Positions 43,110 to 50,281 of a DNA stretch of 64,000 nt are shown here, piece after piece (the first letter of the stretch is position 1; each line of letters begins with the position of its first letter). The stretch is from Streptomyces sp. TN58. GTDB lineage: Bacteria > Actinomycetota > Actinomycetes > Streptomycetales > Streptomycetaceae. Location: the NCBI RefSeq assembly GCF_001941845.1, contig NZ_CP018870.1, positions 248,001-312,000 of the forward strand, read 5' to 3'. Position numbers and translations under genes: made by a program. The notes under the pieces are model-generated. The model was not told where the DNA came from and did no database searches. It saw only the letters and a list, made by a program, of their open reading frames with translations.

Positions 43110-44111
43110 TCAGCCGGTCGGCCCAGTGGGCCTCGCGCTGCCGGATCCCGGTTCGGATGATCCGGCAGCGGAACGGGGCACCACCCCCGGCGCCCCGGTA
43201 CGGCCCGGTCCTCCGAGCCCGCGCGACGACCGCCCGGCGCCGCTCCTCAGCCGGCCTCGGGGCCGACATCGCCGCCGGGGCGCCGGCCTGGGACGGTGCA
43301 GCGGAACATGTGGAGGGTCCAGGACGGCTCGGCGGTCGGCTTCGTCGCGTACTCCACGGCCCCCATGGCCGCGTAGAACGGAGCGGCGTTCGGGTCGGAG
43401 GCGATGGTGAACTCCGAGCGCCCGAGCCCGCGGGCGGTCCGGAGCGCGTGCTCCCAGAGCAGCCTGCCGTAGCCCTGGCCGATCCGGTCGGCGTCGACGA
43501 AGAGCTTGTCCAGGAGCAGGCCGCCCTCCGACTCGGTGAAACCGTAGAAGCCGAGGCTCCGGCCGCCCTCCTCCAGGACGAAGACCGGGTTGTCCCGGAC
43601 GTAGGCTTCCGCAATCACCCGGGCGGCGTCTCCCGCCCAGTCGAAGTAGCCCGGCGGGTACCCCCAGTGGGCCGACGAGCGCTCCTGGAGCCCTTCCAGC
43701 TCGGCGGCCAGCGAACGCGGCCCGGCCGGCCTCGGTCAGCATGCTCACCCCGGCCTCGACCTCGTACTCGGAGTCCAGGTCCGAGGGGTGCGCCCCGGCC
43801 GGGCAGGCGCAGGAGGACGGGTCCAACTGCGTACGGACGCTATCCAGGGCCCGTATGTACGACGCGAACACGGACTTGTTGAAGACGCGCGCGGAGACGT
43901 ACCAGCAGGTGGAGTGGAGCAGGATCGTGTACCCGGACCGCTCCCGGCGGTCCTGCGGGCCGGTGTCGCGGGCGAGAGCCCGCGCAGCGTCGTCGGCGAG
44001 GGCGGCGAGGGTCGGTTCGGGGTCCACGTAGGGGTGGTCGCTGACGATCCCCGACAGGTCGGAGATCAGTTCGCGGTGGTCGTCGGGCATGGTGGGCGTC
44101 GCTTCGGTCAC
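43110..44111 (-). CDS. Unknown conserved-looking protein, frame runs on over the GNAT gene
   Basis: Formal ORF of 333 residues from GTG 44111 (ATG 44090 is an alternative). Only the first 125-130 residues look genuine (YTILLHSTCWYVSARVFNKSVFASYIRALDSVRTQLDPSSCACPAGAH). After about 43735 the frame becomes an Arg/Gly/Pro-rich shadow of the GNAT gene. The native stop seems to be missing. I do not recognise a family. It contains a CAC-P motif but no clear catalytic site. The 3' boundary and the GNAT damage are probably one event. Confidence 0.5.
   Translation of the reverse strand: MTEATPTMPDDHRELISDLSGIVSDHPYVDPEPTLAALADDAARALARDTGPQDRRERSGYTILLHSTCWYVSARVFNKSVFASYIRALDSVRTQLDPSSCACPAGAHPSDLDSEYEVEAGVSMLTEAGRAAFAGRRAGRAPGALVGPLGVPAGLLRLGGRRRPGDCGSLRPGQPGLRPGGGRPEPRLLRFHRVGGRPAPGQALRRRRPDRPGLRQAALGARAPDRPRARALGVHHRLRPERRSVLRGHGGRGVRDEADRRAVLDPPHVPLHRPRPAPRRRCRPRGRLRSGAGRSSRGLGGPGRTGAPGVVPRSAAGSSEPGSGSARPTGPTG
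43247..43735 (-). pseudogene. GNAT acetyltransferase lacking its N terminus
   Basis: The acetyl-CoA motif is intact (LLLDKLFVDADRIGQGYGRLL), and the frame reads back through helix one of the fold (LEGLQERSSAHWGYPPGYF) to a TGA at 43736-43738. In all that stretch the only start codon is GTG 43618, which sits inside the domain and would give a 123-residue fragment. The upstream gene's frame runs straight into this region one base out of register. Either the start of the GNAT gene was lost by deletion, or one base change split a gene that once encoded both parts. Confidence 0.6.
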
Positions 44112-44293
44112 ATCCGTAACCGACGACCCTCCCGGTAGACCGGTTCCCGCAGGCCGCGGCGACCGCGACTCACTTGAACACGTTCAACCCATCTGGCATG
44201 GTGATCACCGACGGCCGGCGAGAGCGACAGGGCGGGCGCATCCGCCTTCCCGTGCGGCCGGCTTCAGCGAAAACAGGAGAAGGGCCGCGTGCC

Positions 44294-44644
44294 GTGATCA
44301 TCGCTTTCTTCGTGTTCCTGGTTGTCGGTGTGATCGTGGCCGCTGCCCCGGGAGTGCTCGTCGGGTACGCGTTCGTCGCCGTGAGCGGCGGACTGTCACG
44401 CGGCGTCAGGCTCACGCTGCTGCTGCTCCTGGCAGCGGCTTCGGCGGCGATGTGGTGGGTCGTCCTGATGGGAGAAGGCGAGGTGCTGGGGCCCGCCGCA
44501 GCGACGGTGTCGTGCGTCGCGACCGTCTCCTCGGGCGCGACGTTCCTCGGCCGCGAGGCCAACCGGCTGCGCGGCCCTGCCCGGCTGCACACCCAGCCGT
44601 GGCCCGACTGGAATCCACCGGTCGACCCCCACGGCGGCCGGTGA
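44294..44644 (+). CDS. Small membrane protein
   Basis: 116 residues from the GTG at 44294, preceded by GAGAAGGG; the frame stays open to 44174 but that part has no membrane or family character. Three hydrophobic segments (IIAFFVFLVVGVIVAAAPGVLVG, LTLLLLLAAASAAMWWVVL, VSCVATVSSGATFLG) are followed by a polar Pro-rich tail (HTQPWPDWNPPVDPHGGR). Family not recognised. Confidence 0.65.
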   Translation: MIIAFFVFLVVGVIVAAAPGVLVGYAFVAVSGGLSRGVRLTLLLLLAAASAAMWWVVLMGEGEVLGPAAATVSCVATVSSGATFLGREANRLRGPARLHTQPWPDWNPPVDPHGGR

Positions 44645-44756
44645 ACGCGCCACCGCCCCTCGCACCGCGAGAGTTGAGGGGCCGGGACGCCCCCGCGTGC
44701 GGGCGCCCGGCCCGGCGGATCGCCTCGGCCGGGCAGCCGTACGGGGCGTCAGCGGT

Positions 44757-44903
44757 TCACCGCCGCCGGCGCAGGCGGTCCAGCAGGCGGCCCGCTCGCG
44801 CCCGGTTGCGGGGATCTCCGGCGGCTCGACGGGCCGCGGCAACGGTCCGCTGCCCCTGCGGACTGCGCGCGAACTGCCGGATACGGGTCAACAGCGCTGA
44901 CAT
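44757..44903 (-). CDS. Small highly basic protein (48 residues)
   Basis: Start ATG 44903 is supported by AAGGAGG four bases upstream. The product, beginning MSALLTRIRQFARSPQGQR, is almost all helix with alternating Arg and Ala and ends RLLDRLRRRR. I recall similar small Arg-rich proteins in Streptomyces genomes, without known function. Binding to nucleic acid or membrane is possible from charge alone. Confidence 0.7.
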   Translation of the reverse strand: MSALLTRIRQFARSPQGQRTVAAARRAAGDPRNRARAGRLLDRLRRRR

Positions 44904-45265
44904 GACTCCTCCTTGAGGTCTCGTGTCATGGCTCGTGCCCCGCTCCGCGGCAGTCATGCGGGAACGCGGCCCGCACGCTCGGGTCAGAGCCGTCGCGAGG
45001 CCCGTTGGGGGAGCGCAACCGCCCTGGGGCACCGGCGGAGCCGCGTGGACGGGACCGCCCGGGTGCGGGTGGTGCTGCTGAGGGAAGTGGGACCGGACCG
45101 CGGGCAGGGCTGCGGAGGTGGCGGGCCGGGCGGGTCCGCCGGGGCGCGGTGTCCGGTGTGGTGCGTCGCGAGGCGGAGGGCCCGCCGCTCGTACCGGACG
45201 TACGGCCGTGGTCCGGCGACGCGCGAGGGCGCCGCACGGACACCCCGCCCAGGTGGGCCTTCCCG
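44904..45265. other. Gene-free interval
   Basis: 362 bases upstream of the small basic protein and downstream of the LuxR-type gene. No credible gene is present; overlapping ORFs here have poor codon-position bias. The promoter of the small gene should lie in the left part. Confidence 0.5.
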
Positions 45266-46300
45266 TCACAGCACCAGGGGCTCGGAGGCGCCGTGCGGGG
45301 AGGCGGGCGGTTGCAGCCAGCCTCGGATCGCGGCTTGGACGCCGGCCTGGAAGCGGGTGTCGGCGTCGAGTTCCTCCAGCATGCGGGTGATCCTGCGGCG
45401 GGCCGTGTGTACGTGTACGCCGAGCCGGCGGGCGATGGTCTCGTCCTTCAGGCCGGAGGCGAGCAGCCCGAGGAGTTCACGCTGGCCCGCGGTGAGGGGG
45501 CTTGCGGGGCTGCCGACCGGGGTTGCGCGCGCCCACAGGGATTCGAACAGCGGTAGTGCGGCCCGGTGCAGCAGGGAGGCGCCGAGGACCAGGGCCGTCC
45601 CGCCGGCTCCCCCGTCGTCGGAGGGTTGCGGGGGCAGCAGGCAGGTGCGCCGGTCCACCAGGACCAGGCCGGTGGGCAGGCGCTGTCCGATCCGGGCCTG
45701 GAGGCCGAGTCGGGTGAGGGCGATCAGCTCCCTGGCCCGTTCGGGGAAGTCGCTGCCGCGCCGGTCGGTGACGGTCCGTACGCTCACACCGCGGTCCAGC
45801 AGACGCCGGATGCGGCCGGCGCCCGCTTCCGCCGCCTCCCGCGTGTCCCCCGGCTCCCCCGCCACCCCGGCGTCCCCGACCCCACCGGTGTCCCCGCTTC
45901 GGGGTGTCGTCAGCGCGCCGAGGTCGAGTACGAGCACCTCCGTCTCGGCGGAGTCGAGCATGCTGTCGAGCCGGGCTCCGACGGCTTCGGCGCCGGTGAC
46001 GACCTCGATGCCGGGCGGGGGCCCGATGGGTAAGGCGGGCGGCGGCGGCAGTTCGTGGGCGAGTCTGTCGGCGTAGCTGCGCAGGGACCTCAACTCCGCC
46101 GATTCCCGCTGCAGCAGGGCCTGTCGGCGCTGGATGAGTACGCGCAGTACGGCGGCCGGATCGGAAACGGAGGCGGAGGCGGAGGCGGGGCCGGAGGCGG
46201 TGCCCGAGGCCGCGGCCGGGGCGGCGCCCGGGTGGACCGGTGCCCGGCTGTCGTCCTGTGTGCGGGCCGGAGTCCGGTCGTGCGAGTCGGTTTCGATCAT
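45266..46300 (-). CDS. TrmB-like/LuxR-type transcriptional regulator
   Basis: 344 residues from ATG 46300 (GTG or ATG codons further upstream cannot be excluded because the ribosome binding site is poor). After a disordered Ala/Ser-rich N terminus comes a helix (LIQRRQALLQRESAELRSLRSYADRL). A central phospholipase-D-like sensor fold follows (ARLDSMLDSAETEVLVLDLG, LLDRGVSVRTV). The LuxR-type helix-turn-helix is at the C terminus (LTAGQRELLGLLASGLKDETIARRLGVHVHTARRRI). It is divergent from the M4 peptidase gene with 149 bases between, so it is the likely regulator of that gene. Confidence 0.82.
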   Translation of the reverse strand: MIETDSHDRTPARTQDDSRAPVHPGAAPAAASGTASGPASASASVSDPAAVLRVLIQRRQALLQRESAELRSLRSYADRLAHELPPPPALPIGPPPGIEVVTGAEAVGARLDSMLDSAETEVLVLDLGALTTPRSGDTGGVGDAGVAGEPGDTREAAEAGAGRIRRLLDRGVSVRTVTDRRGSDFPERARELIALTRLGLQARIGQRLPTGLVLVDRRTCLLPPQPSDDGGAGGTALVLGASLLHRAALPLFESLWARATPVGSPASPLTAGQRELLGLLASGLKDETIARRLGVHVHTARRRITRMLEELDADTRFQAGVQAAIRGWLQPPASPHGASEPLVL

Positions 46301-46449
46301 GCGGGGGATTTTGACCGCCTTCACAGGGCCCCCACAACTGTGCATGGCCACTTCTGAGGGGGTCCGGCCTCTGGTCGCGGGCCGCCGACGGCGCTTGCAT
46401 GGCGGCGACTCACAGCAACGCATCAGGCACTCATGGTTGAGGAGACCCC

Positions 46450-49305
46450 TTGCCCAAGTTCAGCGCAGGTTCGTCGGCTCCGACCCCGACCGCCCGACGG
46501 ATATGGCGGAAAGAGCTCCGATCCGCCGGAGGAATCGCGGTTCTGCTGGCCGTCGCAATGACCTTGCAGACATCGCCGGCGTGGGCCGCGGAACCCGGCC
46601 CCTCGAACGTCATACCCGGCCAGGACACCGCGACCCCGGTACTCGTCGAGGGCATACGGGAGTCCGTCGACGCCAAGGCCGCCCCGGCCGACGCGGCCCG
46701 CGGGCACCTCGCGGCGAACAAGAGCCGCTACAAGATCCCGCGGGCGGGCAGCGACCTCGTCCCCCTGTCGGCGACGGCCACCGGGTCCAGGGACGAGACG
46801 GTCCGGCTGCAGCAGAAGCACCGCGGAGTCGACGTCCTGGGCGGCCAGTACGTCGTGCGCATGCAGAAGCAGGACGGCAAGCGCGTGGTCACCGGCACCT
46901 CGGGGCACTACTTCACGGCGCTCAGCACCGACGTCACCCCGCAGGTGGCCGAGGACGTCGCGGTCCGCCGCGCGGTGGCCGCCACGGCCCGCCGGCTGGG
47001 AACCACCCTCGACAAGAGCCGGGCGCCGCGGTCGGAGGCGGGCGATCCTGCGGCCACCGGCATGACGGGCGAGGCCAAGGGGCTCGTCGTGCTGCCCAAG
47101 GGGGGCGGCGTGCTCGCCTACCGCGTCACCGTACGCGGCACCGCGCCCGGCACCGGAGCGCCGGTCGTGGACGAGGTGTACGTGGACGCCCGGTCGGGCT
47201 ACCCGGCACTCCAGTACAGCGCGCTGAAGACCCTGACGGCCCCGGCCGCCGCACGCACGGCCGGAGGGACGGCGGCCGAGGGCGCGACGGCGGACGGACC
47301 GCCGGCCGCCCCCGCGAACCTGGTCCCGGAGACCGGGTCCGGCACCCGGCTGGGCGGCGCGTCGGCCTCACTGGACATCGCCTACGACCCGGCGGCCGGC
47401 AACTACCTCCTGGCGGACGCGGGCCGGATGCGCGCCACGTCGAAGAACCTGCTGTCCACATGGGACGCCCGGGGCAAGTCGGTGTCGGAGACCTCGGGCC
47501 GCTGGCCCTCCGGCATCAAGATCTTCTCCTCTCCGAACACCACCTTCGGCGGGGCGGCGACGGATTCGGGAGCCGTGGACGCCCACTGGAACGCGGGCCA
47601 GGTCTACGACTTCTACAAGAAGAACTTCGGGCGCGACAGCCTCGACGGGGCCGGCGGTCCCGTCAACTCGCTGGTCGGCGTGACCTATTACGGCCTTCCC
47701 TACGCCAACGCGTTCTGGGACGGCACCAAGATGGTCTACGGCAGCGGCGACGACGAGTTCAAGCCGCTGTCGGCCGACACGGACGTGGTCGGCCACGAGA
47801 TGACGCACGGGGTCATCGAGCACACGGCGAACCTGGTCTACGCGGGCCAGTCAGGCGCCCTCAACGAGGCCCTGGCCGACTACTTCGGCAACGCGATCGA
47901 CGTCACCGCGAGCGGCACGCCGATGAACGATCCGGCCGCCGGCCTGATCGGCGAGGACCTGTGCCGTACGAAGGCCGCCGCCGACTGCGCGCTGCGCGAC
48001 CTCAACGACGGGGCCACCACCTCGAAGAGCTTCCTGGGAGTGTCGTTCGCCACCGACAACGGCGGCGTGCACCTGAACTCCACGATCTTCTCCGGCGCGC
48101 TGTGGGACATGCGCGAGGACCTGGGCGGTGAACTCGCCGACCGGATCGTGTACAAGGCCGTCACCGAGTACATGACGCCGATCGACGGGTTCACCGAGGC
48201 CCGCGGGGCGGTGCTCGCCGCGGCCAAGGCGCTGGGCGCGACCTCCGCCCAGCAGAACACCGTCAAGCGCTCGTTCAACGCGCACGGCATCGTCCCGGGC
48301 TGGGAGCAGGCCCTCGGTGTCGACAGCGACACCCTCTTCGGGACGCTGAACACCACCGACTCCGGGGTGGGCGCGGGCGGCGGCTGGTGGACGGCCTCGA
48401 AGTCCAACGACGACGGCTCCGAGCCCTACTCGGTCTACGCCGGCCGGCTGGACGGCAAGGGCGCGCCGAAGGTGATCAGCCCCAACGACGGCCGCTACCA
48501 CACCGCGCCGGCCACGGACGGCAAGACCGTGGTGTGGACGGCGTACGGTCCGACCTCGGTCGACGTGCTCTCCCGCCCCGTGGCGGGCGGCCCGGTCAAG
48601 ACGCTCTACACCTCGACGACCGGCGTCGCCGGCCTGCGGGTGGAGAAGGGCACGGTCGTGTTCGAGGAGTACGACATCCTCGGCGGCCGGCACGTCGGCT
48701 ACATGCGGCCCGCCGACAAGGCTCCCGTCTTCACCGACGGCAAGAAGTGGACCACGCTGACCGCTCTGCCGTCCATCAGCGACAACAGGATCGCCTACGC
48801 GAAGCTGTACCCGCAGGACGGTACGTACCGGCTGGGCGTCGAGGTCGTCGACCTGGCCACCGGCAAGGCGGTCATGACCGAGCAGCTGGACGAGCCGGTG
48901 AGCATGGGGCAGACCGGTATCAACGGCAAGAACGTGTTCTGGCTGGCGGACAGCGACGAGAGCGACGGCGGCCTGATGTCGGTCGTCAGCGCCGGCCTGG
49001 ACGGCCGCGGTGCCTTCCTCGTCAGCAGCGAGCACAAGCCCGGCGCCTTCATCGCCTCCGACCTGACGGTCTCGCAGGACGCGCTGACCCTGGTCGCCCG
49101 GACGCCCGACACGCGCTACCGCAACGAGTCCCTGCCGAAGCTGTGGCAGCTGGCCACCGACGGTTCGCGCCGCGACCGGGTCTCCTGCAACCGCGGTGAG
49201 CAGAACCACCCGGCGGCCGGTGTGGGCCGCCAGGTCGCCTGGCTGGACGCGACGACCGGCTCCACCGACCTGGTGGTCCGTGAGCGCCCCGCCGGCACCT
49301 GCTGA
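46450..49305 (+). CDS. Secreted M4-family metallopeptidase with C-terminal beta-propeller-like region
   Basis: 951 residues from a TTG at 46450 with GAGGAG upstream. A signal peptide ends around residue 47 (TSPAWAA). A FTP/PepSY-type propeptide occupies about 55-270. The thermolysin domain has the zinc site HEMTHGVIEH at 449-458 and the third ligand in GALNEALADYFGN about 20 residues later. The C-terminal 330 residues, after about 620, are not part of M4 enzymes. They show repeated beta-propeller-like blades (AGLRVEKGTVVFEEYD, PSISDNRIAYAKLYPQDGTYRLGVEVVDL). This makes the protein unusually long. Secreted protease; the propeller may bind substrate or wall. Confidence 0.92.
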   Translation: MPKFSAGSSAPTPTARRIWRKELRSAGGIAVLLAVAMTLQTSPAWAAEPGPSNVIPGQDTATPVLVEGIRESVDAKAAPADAARGHLAANKSRYKIPRAGSDLVPLSATATGSRDETVRLQQKHRGVDVLGGQYVVRMQKQDGKRVVTGTSGHYFTALSTDVTPQVAEDVAVRRAVAATARRLGTTLDKSRAPRSEAGDPAATGMTGEAKGLVVLPKGGGVLAYRVTVRGTAPGTGAPVVDEVYVDARSGYPALQYSALKTLTAPAAARTAGGTAAEGATADGPPAAPANLVPETGSGTRLGGASASLDIAYDPAAGNYLLADAGRMRATSKNLLSTWDARGKSVSETSGRWPSGIKIFSSPNTTFGGAATDSGAVDAHWNAGQVYDFYKKNFGRDSLDGAGGPVNSLVGVTYYGLPYANAFWDGTKMVYGSGDDEFKPLSADTDVVGHEMTHGVIEHTANLVYAGQSGALNEALADYFGNAIDVTASGTPMNDPAAGLIGEDLCRTKAAADCALRDLNDGATTSKSFLGVSFATDNGGVHLNSTIFSGALWDMREDLGGELADRIVYKAVTEYMTPIDGFTEARGAVLAAAKALGATSAQQNTVKRSFNAHGIVPGWEQALGVDSDTLFGTLNTTDSGVGAGGGWWTASKSNDDGSEPYSVYAGRLDGKGAPKVISPNDGRYHTAPATDGKTVVWTAYGPTSVDVLSRPVAGGPVKTLYTSTTGVAGLRVEKGTVVFEEYDILGGRHVGYMRPADKAPVFTDGKKWTTLTALPSISDNRIAYAKLYPQDGTYRLGVEVVDLATGKAVMTEQLDEPVSMGQTGINGKNVFWLADSDESDGGLMSVVSAGLDGRGAFLVSSEHKPGAFIASDLTVSQDALTLVARTPDTRYRNESLPKLWQLATDGSRRDRVSCNRGEQNHPAAGVGRQVAWLDATTGSTDLVVRERPAGTC

Positions 49306-49321
49306 TCCCCACCTCTGAATG

Positions 49322-49353
49322 ACGGGGCCGACGGCGACAGCCGCCGGCCCCGT
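49322..49353 (+). terminator. Terminator of the M4 peptidase gene
   Basis: ACGGGGCCG (49322-49330) pairs perfectly with CGGCCCCGT (49345-49353), 17 bases after the peptidase stop and before the convergent methyltransferase stop at 49378. Confidence 0.8.
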
Positions 49354-49377
49354 CCGCGTGCCGGGCGTCGGCGTCGG

Positions 49378-50199
49378 CTACCGGAGGTGCGTCGTCGCGA
49401 GGTGGATTCTGAAGCCGCAGGGGACGCGGCCGTCGGGCGTCGTCAGGTCCGCGGCCTCGGCGAGGAACGCCTCGCGCAGCCGCTCCACGGTCGGGGGGTC
49501 GAGCGGGCCGAGATCGTAGAGGCCGGACACGGCGGCCCACACCTGTTCCACGGGGCCGCTCAGATCGATGGGCACGGTCTCCCAGTCGACCGCCGCGAAG
49601 CCTGCGGGTCCGAGGACCGCGTCGAGCCCGTCGCGGTCGCGTGTCCTCCTGTCCCCCATCGCCGGAATCCGCTGTGAGGCCGGCGCCTGTTCGACCGTGC
49701 GCCGCAGCAGTGTCAGGAACCGTTCGTAGGCCTCACCGCCCACGGCCCCGCCTCCCACCGCGCAGGCCAGCACCCCGCCGGGAGACAGCACTCGGGCGAC
49801 TTCGGCCGCGACCTGCTCGATCTCGCTCATCAGCATCAGCGCCAGGTGGGAGACGCAGGCGTCGAAGCTGTCGTCGGCGAAGGGGAGCTCCTGGGCCCGC
49901 CCCGCTGCCAACGTGGCCCGGGAGAGCGCCGGTCGGCGTCGTGCCCGTGCCAGGGAGTGCGGGGACAGGTCCACTCCCGCCGGCCGTCCGCCGGGCCTCT
50001 TCGCCAGCAGTTCGAGCAGAACGCCGTCTCCGCAGCCGAGGTCGAGTACGCGCGTGCTGCCTGCCACCCGGTCGCACAGGATCTCGTAGCTGGAGCGGCC
50101 GTCCGGAGCCCGGCCTCGGCCGAACGCCTCCGAGGTCACTGCCGGGTACTCGGCGTGGAACGCCTGCAGGAACGCCTCTTGCGGTGAGGTGGTCGTCAT
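49378..50199 (-). CDS. Class I SAM-dependent methyltransferase
   Basis: 273 residues from ATG 50199. Motif I is RVLDLGCGDGVLLELL near residue 50, followed by AGVDLSPHSLARARRR and FADDSFDACVSHLALML (motif II/III with DS-F-D). It resembles UbiE/BioC-type small-molecule methyltransferases. It lies downstream of the NRPS genes on the same strand but a 17-bp perfect hairpin stands between, so it may be a separate unit. A role in tailoring the peptide is possible, not shown. Confidence 0.85.
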   Translation of the reverse strand: MTTTSPQEAFLQAFHAEYPAVTSEAFGRGRAPDGRSSYEILCDRVAGSTRVLDLGCGDGVLLELLAKRPGGRPAGVDLSPHSLARARRRPALSRATLAAGRAQELPFADDSFDACVSHLALMLMSEIEQVAAEVARVLSPGGVLACAVGGGAVGGEAYERFLTLLRRTVEQAPASQRIPAMGDRRTRDRDGLDAVLGPAGFAAVDWETVPIDLSGPVEQVWAAVSGLYDLGPLDPPTVERLREAFLAEAADLTTPDGRVPCGFRIHLATTHLR

Positions 50200-50220
50200 G
50201 AGTCCAACCTACGCCGCCGG

Positions 50221-50266
50221 CCCGCCCGCGCCCGGAGTGCGTGACGGTGCTCCGGGCGCGGGCGGG
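50221..50266 (-). terminator. Terminator of the NRPS operon
   Basis: CCCGCCCGCGCCCGGAG (50221-50237) and its exact reverse complement (50250-50266) form a 17-bp stem with a 12-base loop, 15 bases after the last NRPS stop on the minus strand. Confidence 0.88.
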
Positions 50267-50281
50267 TGGGTCGTGCGGCGG

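Noticed and set aside
49378..50199. Methyltransferase as a firm member of the NRPS operon
   Set aside because: A perfect 17-bp hairpin separates it from the last NRPS gene, so membership was left as a possibility only.
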